DNA of 19,162 bases, taken from the NCBI GenBank assembly GCA_014239895.1, contig JAAZXZ010000062.1, forward strand, positions 1 through 19,162, in the 5' to 3' direction. The notes below the pieces were generated by a model. That model did not search any database and had not been told where the DNA came from. It saw nothing but the letters and a program-made list of their open reading frames with translations. The DNA is from Flavobacteriaceae bacterium (lineage in GTDB: Bacteria > Bacteroidota > Bacteroidia > Flavobacteriales > Flavobacteriaceae). The position numbers and the translations under genes are program-made. This document shows, in pieces, positions 1 to 6,802 of the stretch (within the stretch, counting starts at the first letter, position 1; each line of letters begins with the position of its first letter).

Positions 1-69
1 GGAGATAAAGTAAAATTAGAAATGAGTCCTTATGATTTAACAAAGGCTCGTATAACTTATAGATTTTAA
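1..69 (+). CDS. infA: Translation initiation factor IF-1, C-terminal fragment
   Basis: The window opens inside a reading frame whose last 22 codons read [20 protein letters not shown] followed by RF and a TAA stop. This is the conserved end of the OB-fold factor IF-1, which binds the 30S A site during initiation. The 5' part lies outside the window. The frame ends four bases before rpmJ; infA-rpmJ-rpsM-rpsK is a standard order at the end of the ribosomal-protein cluster, which supports the call. Family assignment rests on the C-terminal motif and context only. Confidence 0.88.
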   Translation, partial: GDKVKLEMSPYDLTKARITYRF

Positions 70-73
70 TAAG

Positions 74-190
74 ATGAAAGTAAGAGCTTCAGTAAAAAAA
101 AGAAGTGCAGATTGTAAAATTGTACGAAGAAAAGGGACACTTTATGTTATTAACAAAAAGAATCCAAGATTTAAACAAAGACAAGGTTAG
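74..190 (+). CDS. rpmJ: 50S ribosomal protein L36 (bL36), zinc-free form
   Basis: A 38-codon ORF begins [19 protein letters not shown] and ends NPRFKQRQG, the diagnostic start and end of bL36, a small protein of the large ribosomal subunit. Classical L36 binds one zinc ion through three Cys and one His. Here only Cys14 remains: the other ligand positions are Ser11, Asn27 and Phe33, so this is the non-zinc form often seen in Bacteroidota. It starts four bases after infA and stops two bases before rpsM, so the three are surely one transcript. No second paralogue is visible here. Length equals the usual 37-38 residues. Confidence 0.95.
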   Translation: MKVRASVKKRSADCKIVRRKGTLYVINKKNPRFKQRQG

Positions 191-192
191 TT

Positions 193-567
193 ATGGCAAG
201 AATAGCGGGTATAGATATACCAAAAAATAAAAGAGGAGTTATATCATTAACCTATATCTTCGGAATAGGTAGAAGTAGGGCAAAGAAAATCCTGTCTGCT
301 GCAAAAGTAGATGAAGGAAAAAAAGTTTCTGATTGGTCTGATTCAGACATAAGTAAAATTCGTGAAGCGGTTGGAACTTATACAATAGAAGGAGAATTAA
401 GATCAGAGAATCAACTAAATGTAAAAAGGTTGATGGATATTGGATGTTATAGAGGAATTAGACATAGAACAGGTTTACCTCTTAGAGGACAAAAAACAAA
501 AAATAATTCTAGAACTAGAAAAGGTAAAAGAAAAACAGTTGCTAACAAGAAAATGGTAACTAAATAG
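193..567 (+). CDS. rpsM: 30S ribosomal protein S13 (uS13)
   Basis: This 124-residue protein starts [15 protein letters not shown] and has the near-universal C-terminal block [17 protein letters not shown] (about residues 85-101), followed by a basic tail ([11 protein letters not shown]) that reaches into the decoding region and contacts P-site tRNA. S13 sits in the head of the 30S subunit and forms bridges to the 50S subunit. The helix-two-turn-helix region covers roughly residues 15-60 ([14 protein letters not shown]). Length is normal. The ATG is two bases after the rpmJ stop, with no purine-rich ribosome-binding site, as is common in Bacteroidota. rpsK follows after nine bases. Confidence 0.98.
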   Translation: MARIAGIDIPKNKRGVISLTYIFGIGRSRAKKILSAAKVDEGKKVSDWSDSDISKIREAVGTYTIEGELRSENQLNVKRLMDIGCYRGIRHRTGLPLRGQKTKNNSRTRKGKRKTVANKKMVTK

Positions 568-576
568 TATAGTATT

Positions 577-954
577 ATGGCAAAAGGATCTAAAAGAAAA
601 GTAATAGTTGAAGCAATAGGAGAAGCACATATAACGGCATCTTTTAATAATATCATAATATCTCTAACTAATAAAAAAGGAGATGTTATTGCATGGTCAT
701 CTGCCGGTAAAATGGGCTTTAGAGGAACTAAGAAAAACACTCCATATGCTGCTCAAATGGCTGCAGAAGACGCTATTACAGTAGCAAAAGAAGCAGGATT
801 AAGAAAGGTTAAAGTTTTCGTCAAGGGTCCAGGTAATGGTAGAGAATCTGCTATTAGATCGATCCATAATGGAGGTATTGAGGTTATGGAAATAGTGGAT
901 GTAACACCAACTCCGCACAATGGATGTAGACCTCCAAAACGAAGAAGAGTATAG
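577..954 (+). CDS. rpsK: 30S ribosomal protein S11 (uS11)
   Basis: The 125-residue product has the S11 hallmarks: [16 protein letters not shown] near residues 18-33, [14 protein letters not shown] around 48-61, [14 protein letters not shown] around 83-96, and the terminal block [17 protein letters not shown]11 lies on the 30S platform next to the Shine-Dalgarno helix region of 16S rRNA. It is slightly shorter than the E. coli protein (129 residues), with a short N-terminus, which is normal for this lineage. It is separated from rpsM by nine bases and from rpsD by 87 bases; that second gap is unusually long for this cluster and holds a predicted RNA structure. Confidence 0.98.
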   Translation: MAKGSKRKVIVEAIGEAHITASFNNIIISLTNKKGDVIAWSSAGKMGFRGTKKNTPYAAQMAAEDAITVAKEAGLRKVKVFVKGPGNGRESAIRSIHNGGIEVMEIVDVTPTPHNGCRPPKRRRV

Positions 955-975
955 ATATAAATTAATAAGTATAAC

Positions 976-1027
976 TAGAGGATAATGGTTTTCGAAGGAT
1001 AAAAGACCTTAATTCATAACCACTCTA
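976..1027 (+). promoter_or_regulatory. Candidate structured leader RNA before rpsD (possible S4 autoregulatory site)
   Basis: In the 87-base rpsK-rpsD gap a nested helix can be drawn. TAGAG (976-980) pairs with CTCTA (1023-1027). After a five-base bulge GATAA (981-985), TGGTT (986-990) pairs with AACCA (1018-1022). Inside, AAGG (995-998) pairs with CCTT (1007-1010). The hexamer GGATAA occurs twice (980-985 and 997-1002), once across the bulge and once across the apical loop. The structure ends 14 bases before the rpsD ATG and has no U-tract, so it is not an intrinsic terminator. S4 is a known RNA-binding autoregulator, and S4 leader motifs have, as I recall, been described computationally in Bacteroidota. 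Base pairing is seen; the function is inferred. Confidence 0.55.
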
Positions 1028-1041
1028 AAAAAAAATAAATT

Positions 1042-1647
1042 ATGGCAAGATATACTGGTCCAAAAACAAAAATAGCTAGAAAATTTGGCGAACCAATTTT
1101 CGGAGATGATAAATCTTTTGAAAAGAGAAATTATCCTCCAGGCCAGCATGGCAACAATAGAAGAAGAGGAAAGAAGTCTGAGTATGCTATTCAATTAATG
1201 GAAAAACAAAAAGCTAAATATACTTATGGTATTTTAGAAAGGCAGTTTAGAAATATGTTTAAAAAAGCAACTGCGTCAACTGGAATTACTGGTGAAGTAT
1301 TATTACAGTTGTGTGAGTCTAGATTAGATAATGTAGTTTATAGAATGGGACTTTCAAATTCAAGAAGAGGAGCTAGACAATTAGTTTCTCATAGACACAT
1401 AACTGTTAATGGAGGTATAGTGAATATTTCATCATATAACTTAAAACCTGGAGATATAGTTGCAGTAAGAGAAAAATCTAAATCTGTAGAATCAATTACT
1501 GGATCATTGACTAACTCATCAAACGTATATGAATGGATAACATGGAATGATGAACTAATGCAAGGAACATTTGTTTCTATTCCTGAAAGAATTCAGATTC
1601 CAGAAAAAATAAATGAACAATACATTGTAGAATTATATTCTAAATAA
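1042..1647 (+). CDS. rpsD: 30S ribosomal protein S4 (uS4)
   Basis: The 201-residue protein begins [20 protein letters not shown] and contains [19 protein letters not shown] (about 30-48), typical of S4. An S4 RNA-binding domain follows from about residue 91 ([20 protein letters not shown], then [13 protein letters not shown] at 112-124). S4 is a primary 16S rRNA binder that nucleates 30S assembly and, in many bacteria, represses translation of its own operon. The N-terminal zinc-binding cysteines are absent; the only Cys is residue 91, so this is the zinc-free form. The conserved MARY start fixes the ATG. The 87-base structured gap upstream points to separate translational control of rpsD and perhaps rpoA-rplQ. 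Confidence 0.98.
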   Translation: MARYTGPKTKIARKFGEPIFGDDKSFEKRNYPPGQHGNNRRRGKKSEYAIQLMEKQKAKYTYGILERQFRNMFKKATASTGITGEVLLQLCESRLDNVVYRMGLSNSRRGARQLVSHRHITVNGGIVNISSYNLKPGDIVAVREKSKSVESITGSLTNSSNVYEWITWNDELMQGTFVSIPERIQIPEKINEQYIVELYSK

Positions 1648-1668
1648 CAAACTTATATATTATAAATT

Positions 1669-2661
1669 ATGGCAATATTAAATTTTCAAAAACCAGACAA
1701 AGTTATCTTGATAGAATCATCTGACTATCAGGGAAGATTCGAATTCAGACCATTAGAGCCTGGATATGGATTAACAGTTGGTAATGCATTAAGAAGAGTA
1801 TTACTTTCTTCTCTAGAAGGTTTTGCAATTACTTCTGTAAAAATTGAAGGATTAGATCATGAATTCACGACAATTCCTGGTGTAGTAGAAGATGTTACAG
1901 AAATAGTTTTAAACTTAAAACAAATACGTTTTAAACGTCAGATTGATGAGGTTGATAATGAACTAGTTTCTATTTCAATTTCTGGTCAGAATAAGGTAAC
2001 TGCAGGAGATTTTCAAAAATTTATTTCTGGATTCCAGATTTTAAATTCTGATCATGTTATCTGCAATATAGACCCTAAAGTAAAAATCCATATGGAGATT
2101 ACAATAGATAAAGGTAGAGGATATGTAACATCTGAAGAAAACAAGAATTCTTCAGCTCAATTAGGTACAATTTTTATGGATTCAATTTTCACTCCAATAA
2201 AAAATGTTAAATATCATGTTGAAGATTTTAGGGTAGAACAAAAGACAGATTATGAGAAATTAGTCTTTGATATAAATACAGATGGATCAATTAATCCTCA
2301 AGATGCATTAACTGATGCAGCTAGAATACTAATCCATCATTTTATGTTGTTCTCTGATGAAAGAATAACCCTTGAAGCAGATGAGATAGCAAAAACTGAA
2401 ACTTATGATGAAGAGTCTTTACATATGCGTCAATTGTTAAAAACTAAACTAATTGACATGGATCTTTCAGTTCGTGCATTAAATTGTTTAAAAGCTGCTG
2501 AAGTTGACACACTAGGAGATTTGGTATCATTTAATAAGAATGATTTAATGAAATTTAGAAATTTTGGTAAAAAGTCTTTAACTGAACTAGAAGAACTTGT
2601 TATGGTTAAAGGTTTAAGTTTTGGAATGGATCTATCTAAATATAAACTCGAAAAGGAATAG
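1669..2661 (+). CDS. rpoA: DNA-directed RNA polymerase subunit alpha
   Basis: The 330-residue product has both alpha domains. The N-terminal dimerisation and assembly domain covers about residues 1-235, with [20 protein letters not shown] (31-50) and [16 protein letters not shown]. After a linker, the C-terminal domain covers about 255-320, with [20 protein letters not shown] and [20 protein letters not shown]. The Arg in the [10 protein letters not shown] block corresponds to the E. coli UP-element contact Arg265, and the GKKSL helix-hairpin-helix region is intact. Alpha nucleates core polymerase assembly and contacts upstream promoter DNA and activators. It lies 21 bases after rpsD and 25 bases before rplQ, the usual order, and length is normal. 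Confidence 0.98.
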   Translation: MAILNFQKPDKVILIESSDYQGRFEFRPLEPGYGLTVGNALRRVLLSSLEGFAITSVKIEGLDHEFTTIPGVVEDVTEIVLNLKQIRFKRQIDEVDNELVSISISGQNKVTAGDFQKFISGFQILNSDHVICNIDPKVKIHMEITIDKGRGYVTSEENKNSSAQLGTIFMDSIFTPIKNVKYHVEDFRVEQKTDYEKLVFDINTDGSINPQDALTDAARILIHHFMLFSDERITLEADEIAKTETYDEESLHMRQLLKTKLIDMDLSVRALNCLKAAEVDTLGDLVSFNKNDLMKFRNFGKKSLTELEELVMVKGLSFGMDLSKYKLEKE

Positions 2662-2686
2662 ACTATAATTTATAAAAAAAGGTATT

Positions 2687-3379
2687 ATGAGACATGGTAA
2701 AAAGTTTAATCATTTAGGAAGAAAAAAAGGGCATAGAGCCTCAATGTTAGCTAATATGGCTTGTTCATTGATTGAACACAAAAGGATAAACACAACACTG
2801 GCAAAAGCTAAGGCTTTAAAACAATTTATTGAGCCAATAATTACGAAATCTAAATCCGATACTACTCATAATAGAAGAATTGTATTTTCAAGAATTAAAC
2901 AAAAGGCCGCTCTTGCTGAATTGTTTCGTAATGTTTCTGCTAAAGTTGGTGATAGACCTGGCGGATATACAAGAATAATTAGACTAGGCAATCGTCTTGG
3001 TGATAATGCTGAAATGGCAATGATTGAATTAGTTGATTACAATGATTCATATGTACCAAAAAAGAAAAAACCATCTACTAGAAGAAGTAGACGTGGTTCA
3101 AAAAAATCTGATGATCAAGTAAAAGATCAAGTTGAAGAAGTAGTAACTCCAATAGAAGCACCTGCTGAAGAAGCACCTGCTGAAGAAGCTCCTGCTGAAG
3201 AAGCTCCTGTTGAAGAGGCACCTGCTGAAGAAGCATCTGCTGAAGAAGCTCCTGTTGAAGAGGCTCCTGTTGAAGAAGAGGCACCTGCTGAAGAAGCTCC
3301 TGTTGAAGAAGCTCCTGCTGAAGAAGAATCACCTGCTAAGGATGATAAAAAAGAAGATAAAAAAAATGCTAAAAAATAA
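2687..3379 (+). CDS. rplQ: 50S ribosomal protein L17 (bL17) with long acidic repeat tail
   Basis: Residues 1 to about 120 are a standard bL17: [20 protein letters not shown] at the start, [20 protein letters not shown] at about 30-49, and [20 protein letters not shown] at about 87-106. L17 sits near the exit side of the 50S tunnel. The protein is 230 residues against roughly 115-130 for the E. coli-type protein. The extra 110 residues are a Lys/Arg-rich linker ([16 protein letters not shown]), then eleven units of about five residues of the type [10 protein letters not shown], then a Lys/Asp-rich end. Extended L17 tails are common in Bacteroidota; the role is unknown. The frame is uninterrupted through the repeat. 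A 44-codon ORF starts three bases after the stop. Confidence 0.96.
   Translation: MRHGKKFNHLGRKKGHRASMLANMACSLIEHKRINTTLAKAKALKQFIEPIITKSKSDTTHNRRIVFSRIKQKAALAELFRNVSAKVGDRPGGYTRIIRLGNRLGDNAEMAMIELVDYNDSYVPKKKKPSTRRSRRGSKKSDDQVKDQVEEVVTPIEAPAEEAPAEEAPAEEAPVEEAPAEEASAEEAPVEEAPVEEEAPAEEAPVEEAPAEEESPAKDDKKEDKKNAKK
3158..3328 (+). repeat. In-frame 15/18-bp tandem repeat in the 3' part of rplQ
   Basis: Eleven consecutive units encode APAEE (five), APVEE (three), ASAEE (one) and two six-residue versions ending EEE. Nine units are 15 bp and two are 18 bp, giving 171 bp. At DNA level the units differ by a few synonymous and one-codon changes (GCT/GCA, GAA/GAG, CCTGCT/CCTGTT). The array is therefore degenerate but still similar enough to allow slippage or recombination. 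All length changes between units are multiples of three, so the frame is preserved. The encoded segment is strongly acidic and probably disordered. Confidence 0.93.
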
Positions 3380-3382
3380 AAC

Positions 3383-3517
3383 ATGGAAATAAAAAACGGA
3401 AACACCCAACTAAATGAAACTAGAAATATATTTAATATAAAAGTTTCTAGATTAAATATTCTTGGAGAAACTAAAATGATTAAATGGAATCAAAGAAGAA
3501 GATTTCGTACAATTTAA
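3383..3517 (+). CDS. Small ORF of unknown function after rplQ (44 residues)
   Basis: An ATG three bases after the rplQ stop opens a 44-codon frame ending in TAA, 13 bases before the next gene. It begins MEIKNGNTQLNETRNIFNIK and ends MIKWNQRRRFRTI. The end is strongly basic, with KWNQRRRFR reminiscent in composition of rRNA-binding tails. I do not recognise a family. In its favour are the tight coupling to rplQ, a complete frame filling nearly the whole gap, and the basic end. Against it, the length is close to what chance allows, and an RNA hairpin (3420-3450) occupies part of the same DNA. An internal ATG (codon 32) would give only a 13-residue peptide. It has no signal peptide or membrane segment. 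Confidence 0.4.
   Translation: MEIKNGNTQLNETRNIFNIKVSRLNILGETKMIKWNQRRRFRTI
3420..3450 (+). other. Compound inverted repeat between rplQ and the secreted-protein gene
   Basis: CTAGAAA (3420-3426) pairs perfectly with TTTCTAG (3444-3450). Inside it TATAT (3427-3431) pairs with ATATA (3435-3439) around a TTA loop, leaving a four-base bulge AAAG. No U-tract follows, so it is not an intrinsic terminator. It could be an mRNA processing or stability element at the end of the ribosomal-protein genes. The strand TATATTTA at 3427-3434 also resembles a -7 promoter box with one mismatch. Confidence 0.4.
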
Positions 3518-3530
3518 AAATTAAACAATT

Positions 3531-4208
3531 ATGAAAAATATATTAGTTGTATTGTCTTTATTACTTTCTGGATCAGTTTATACCCAAACTAATTTTAATG
3601 CTGGACTGTCTATGGGCGGTAACGATACCAATTTTGGAAGTTCATTTTTTTATAATACAAGAAATATTGTTCTTGGATCGGTTTATTTATTTGATGAATG
3701 GAATAATAGCGCAGAAATTCATACTCTTAGCAATGAAAAATTTCTTGTTAGAAATATTAATTTAAATATTAATAGGAATGCTTTTGAAGCAAAACTAACA
3801 GATTCAGATTCAATTTTTTCATTCAATTTCAATAATATTAGGCATATAGTTATAAATGATAAAATTTATAAGAATTATTATTATAATGATGACAATAGAG
3901 TTTATGAAATTATTTATCAAAGCAATAAATTTTCAATTATGAAAGGCTTTTCTATTAAGGTTGTTTCTAGTTCTGGAAATCCAATGGTAAATAGGTCTAA
4001 TGATAAATATGCAAAGTTTTCATCTTATTTTATTAAGCAAAAGAATAGTATAAAACCTTTTAAGCTTAGAAAAAGATCTATTTATAATTTATTAGATAAT
4101 GATAAAAATGTTATTTCAAGACTAGAATCTTATATGAGTAATAAGAATCTATCATATAAAAGAGAGAAAGATGTCGTCCAGATTTTGGATTATGTATTTA
4201 ATCTTTAA
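3531..4208 (+). CDS. Secreted protein of unknown function, Bacteroidota-type
   Basis: This 225-residue product starts MKNILVVLSLLLSGSVYTQ, a Sec-type signal peptide (basic start, hydrophobic core at about 4-15). Cleavage is likely near residue 18-20, so the protein should be periplasmic or outer-membrane associated. The mature part has no transmembrane segment and no catalytic motif I recognise. The segment GSVYLFDEWNNSAEI (about 50-64), followed by residues giving FNFNNIRHIVINDKIYK, resembles exported hypothetical proteins found repeatedly in Flavobacteriia genomes, from memory. The C-terminal 40 residues are rich in Lys, Asn and Asp. It lies downstream of rplQ without a visible terminator between them and is followed by a strong terminator, so it may be read from the ribosomal operon or from a weak local promoter. 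No function is assigned. Confidence 0.85.
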   Translation: MKNILVVLSLLLSGSVYTQTNFNAGLSMGGNDTNFGSSFFYNTRNIVLGSVYLFDEWNNSAEIHTLSNEKFLVRNINLNINRNAFEAKLTDSDSIFSFNFNNIRHIVINDKIYKNYYYNDDNRVYEIIYQSNKFSIMKGFSIKVVSSSGNPMVNRSNDKYAKFSSYFIKQKNSIKPFKLRKRSIYNLLDNDKNVISRLESYMSNKNLSYKREKDVVQILDYVFNL

Positions 4209-4222
4209 CAATTTTTAAAACG

Positions 4223-4249
4223 GGAGTAAATTTTTACTCCTTTTTTTTT
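4223..4249 (+). terminator. Strong intrinsic terminator
   Basis: GGAGTAAA (4223-4230) and TTTACTCC (4233-4240) form a perfect 8-bp stem with a two-base loop as drawn (opening to a more relaxed loop in practice), followed directly by nine T residues (4241-4249). It closes the transcription unit that includes the secreted-protein gene and probably the ribosomal-protein cluster, and separates it from carA. Confidence 0.92.
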
Positions 4250-4280
4250 GGAAAAATTTATGATTTTAACTTTTATAAAT

Positions 4281-4288
4281 TATTTTTG
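4281..4288 (+). promoter_or_regulatory. Bacteroidota -7 box for carA-eno
   Basis: TATTTTTG matches TAnnTTTG exactly, lies between the terminator and carA, and would place transcription start about 10-14 bases before the carA ATG. No convincing -33 TTTG is visible, but the -33 element is often weak in this phylum. Confidence 0.55.
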
Positions 4289-4305
4289 TTTAATTCAAAT
4301 TCCAA

Positions 4306-5421
4306 ATGCAATATAAAGCAAGAAAAAAAGCAATAATACTTTTAGCTGACGGAACAATTTTTTATGGAAAGGCTATTGGAAAAGATGGTTCAGCTTTTGG
4401 AGAAGTTTGTTTTAATACTGGAATGACAGGATATCAAGAAATATTTACTGATCCTTCTTATTATGGCCAGTTAATGGTTGCAACAAATGCACATATAGGA
4501 AATTATGGGATTAAGAATGATGAAATTGAATCTGATAGTATAAAAATTGCAGGATTAATTTGTAAAAATTTTAATTATGATTATTCTAGATATTCTGCAG
4601 ATAATTCTCTAGAAAACTTTTTTATAAAGAACAATTTGTTTGCTATTTCAAATGTGGATACAAGGGCTTTAGTGTCTTATATTAGAGATAATGGAGCTAT
4701 GAATGCTGTAATTTCAACGGAGGTTGAATCAATTGCAAAATTAAAAAATCAGCTTAGTAAAACCCCAAACATGGATGGCTTAGAACTTGCTTCTGCTGTA
4801 TCTGCAAAAGAACCTTATTTTTTTGGCAATAAGAATTCAAAGTATAAAATTGCTGCCCTAGATTTAGGAATAAAGAAAAATATCTTAAGAAATCTATCAA
4901 ATAGAGATTGTTATATTAAGGTATTTCCTTATGATAGCTCATTTGAAGATATGTCAGCATGGAATCCAGATGGATATTTTTTATCCAATGGTCCTGGAGA
5001 CCCAAAACCTTTGATAAATGCTCAAAATGTAGCAAAAGAGATTATTGATAGAAATATGCCACTTTTTGGAATTTGTTTAGGTCATCAGATAATTGCTTTA
5101 GCAAACGGAATATCTACTTATAAAATGCATAATGGTCATCGAGGGATCAATCATCCTGTTAAAAATTTAGTTACAGGCAAAGGTGAGATAACATCTCAAA
5201 ATCATGGTTTTGCTGTTGATAGAAAAGAAGCAGAAGAAAGTAAAGATATTGAAATTACTCATGTCCATTTGAATGATAATACCATTGCAGGAATTTCTAT
5301 GAAAAATAAAAACTGTTTTTCAGTTCAGTACCATCCAGAAGCAAGTCCAGGCCCTCATGATGCTTCTTATCTTTTTGATACCTTTATAGAGAATATTACA
5401 AAATCTAAAAAGGGAACGTAG
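4306..5421 (+). CDS. carA: Carbamoyl-phosphate synthase, small (glutaminase) subunit
   Basis: The 371-residue protein has the CarA-specific N-terminal domain ([15 protein letters not shown] at about 11-25, [20 protein letters not shown] at about 35-54) and a class I glutamine amidotransferase domain from about residue 183. Catalytic residues are visible: Cys257 in FGICLGHQ, and His343 and Glu345 in [12 protein letters not shown]. It hydrolyses glutamine and channels ammonia to CarB to make carbamoyl phosphate for arginine and pyrimidine synthesis. carB is not in this window, so the two subunits are encoded apart here. The stop TAG overlaps the GTG of eno by one base. A good -7 box sits just upstream. 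Arginine/citrulline genes lie 3-6 kb downstream. Confidence 0.97.
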   Translation: MQYKARKKAIILLADGTIFYGKAIGKDGSAFGEVCFNTGMTGYQEIFTDPSYYGQLMVATNAHIGNYGIKNDEIESDSIKIAGLICKNFNYDYSRYSADNSLENFFIKNNLFAISNVDTRALVSYIRDNGAMNAVISTEVESIAKLKNQLSKTPNMDGLELASAVSAKEPYFFGNKNSKYKIAALDLGIKKNILRNLSNRDCYIKVFPYDSSFEDMSAWNPDGYFLSNGPGDPKPLINAQNVAKEIIDRNMPLFGICLGHQIIALANGISTYKMHNGHRGINHPVKNLVTGKGEITSQNHGFAVDRKEAEESKDIEITHVHLNDNTIAGISMKNKNCFSVQYHPEASPGPHDASYLFDTFIENITKSKKGT

Positions 5422-6707
5422 TGTCTGTCATTAAAAAAATAATTGCAAGACAAATTTTTGATTCGAGAGGTAATCCTACTGTAGAGGTAGATGTCATTAC
5501 AAAAAATGAAATAGTAGGAAGAGCCGCAGTTCCTTCAGGAGCTTCTACAGGTCAGCATGAAGCCGTAGAATTAAGAGATGCAGGAGAAGATTATTGTGGT
5601 AAGGGAGTTCTTATAGCTGTTAGTAATGTAAATGATATTATAGCAAAAGAACTTGTTGGTAAATCTGTTTTTGATCAGCGAATAATTGATAATACAATGA
5701 TTGACTTAGATGGGTCAGAAAATAAGTCAGTACTTGGAGCTAATGCTATTCTTGGAGTATCCCTTGCAGTAGCTAAGGCAGCAGCAAAAGAAAAGAACAT
5801 GTCTTTATATGCATATTTGGGAGGAGATACCGCAAACACATTGCCTGTTCCAATGATGAATATTATAAATGGCGGATCTCACAGTGATGCTCCTATTGCA
5901 TTTCAAGAATTTATGATAATTCCTGTTCTTGCTAAGAGCTTTTCACATGCAATGCAAATGGGAACTGAAATTTTTCATTCATTAAAAAAAGTTTTAACTA
6001 GTAGAAATTTAACTACAAGTGTAGGGGATGAAGGTGGGTTTGCTCCAAAATTAGATGGAACTGAAGACGCTCTTGAAACCATAAAAAAAGCAGTTACAAA
6101 TGCTGGATATAGTTTTGGCAAGGATGTTATGATTGCATTGGATTGTGCATCCTCAGAATTCTATGAAAATGGAAAATATGATTACACTAAATTTGAAGGG
6201 AAAGCTGGAGAAGTTAGAGATGGTAAGGAACAAGCAGATTATCTTTCAGATTTGGCAGATAAATATCCTATTATTTCAATTGAGGATGGAATGGCTGAAA
6301 ATGATTGGGAAGGATGGAAATATTTAACAGAAAAGATAGGCAGTAAAGTACAATTAGTAGGTGATGACTTATTTGTCACAAACGTTGAGCGTTTATCTAG
6401 GGGAATAAATGAATCTATAGGAAACTCTATTTTGATTAAAGTAAATCAAATTGGCACTCTTTCTGAAACCATTGATGCTGTATCAATGGCACATAATGCT
6501 GGCTATACTACAGTTATGTCTCATAGATCAGGTGAGACTGAAGATACTACAATTGCTGATCTTTCTGTAGCGCTGTCTACGGGTCAAATAAAAACAGGAT
6601 CTGCATCGAGAAGTGATAGAATGTCTAAGTATAATCAATTGCTTAGGATAGAGGAAGAACTCTCTGATAAAGCAGTATATCCACAAATGAAAGCCTTTAA
6701 ATTATAA
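5421..6707 (+). CDS. eno: Enolase (phosphopyruvate hydratase)
   Basis: This 428-residue enzyme interconverts 2-phosphoglycerate and phosphoenolpyruvate in glycolysis and is a Mg-dependent cytosolic homodimer. The start [20 protein letters not shown] is typical. Conserved blocks include [19 protein letters not shown] (about 35-53), [11 protein letters not shown] with catalytic Glu204, [33 protein letters not shown] with catalytic Lys340, and the signature [11 protein letters not shown]. Length is normal. The start codon is GTG, whose G is the last base of the carA TAG stop; the position of the conserved [11 protein letters not shown] block leaves no reason for another start. The one-base overlap suggests re-initiation and co-expression with carA. 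AGGG about eight bases upstream is a weak possible ribosome-binding site. Confidence 0.98.
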   Translation: MSVIKKIIARQIFDSRGNPTVEVDVITKNEIVGRAAVPSGASTGQHEAVELRDAGEDYCGKGVLIAVSNVNDIIAKELVGKSVFDQRIIDNTMIDLDGSENKSVLGANAILGVSLAVAKAAAKEKNMSLYAYLGGDTANTLPVPMMNIINGGSHSDAPIAFQEFMIIPVLAKSFSHAMQMGTEIFHSLKKVLTSRNLTTSVGDEGGFAPKLDGTEDALETIKKAVTNAGYSFGKDVMIALDCASSEFYENGKYDYTKFEGKAGEVRDGKEQADYLSDLADKYPIISIEDGMAENDWEGWKYLTEKIGSKVQLVGDDLFVTNVERLSRGINESIGNSILIKVNQIGTLSETIDAVSMAHNAGYTTVMSHRSGETEDTTIADLSVALSTGQIKTGSASRSDRMSKYNQLLRIEEELSDKAVYPQMKAFKL

Positions 6708-6723
6708 ATATCTAAAAATCAAC

Positions 6724-6747
6724 CTTGAATATCCTTTAATATTCGAG
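6724..6747 (+). terminator. Hairpin after eno, possible weak terminator
   Basis: CTTGAATAT (6724-6732) pairs with ATATTCGAG (6739-6747), nine pairs with one G-U, around a six-base loop. The following AGAAATTTTG is only a poor U-tract, so termination would be partial at best. It lies 17 bases after eno and just before the promoter-like box of the citrate synthase gene. Confidence 0.45.
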
Positions 6748-6765
6748 AGAAATTTTGTAAATTTG
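6735..6765 (+). promoter_or_regulatory. Bacteroidota-type promoter for citrate synthase
   Basis: TAAATTTG (6758-6765) matches TAnnTTTG exactly. TTTA at 6735-6738, 19 bases upstream, could serve as the -33 element, though it overlaps the loop of the hairpin after eno. The start point would be about 6770, leaving a leader of some 30 bases before the GTG. A short inverted repeat CACA/TGTG (6766-6769 and 6777-6780) sits at the expected start point. Confidence 0.6.
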
Positions 6766-6802
6766 CACAGAATTTTTGTGAAATTTTCATTATTTTTTAA
6801 CA

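Noticed and set aside
447..740. Minus-strand ORF of 97 codons across rpsM and rpsK
   Set aside because: It spans two certain ribosomal-protein genes, has no recognisable domain, and its hydrophobic content reflects reversed AT-rich codons.
3127..3405. Long minus-strand ORFs opposite the rplQ repeat (Ser/Ala/Gly-rich and Leu/Gln-rich)
   Set aside because: They are produced by the in-frame repeat of rplQ read on the other strand; composition is a by-product of the repeat and no promoter or family support is seen.
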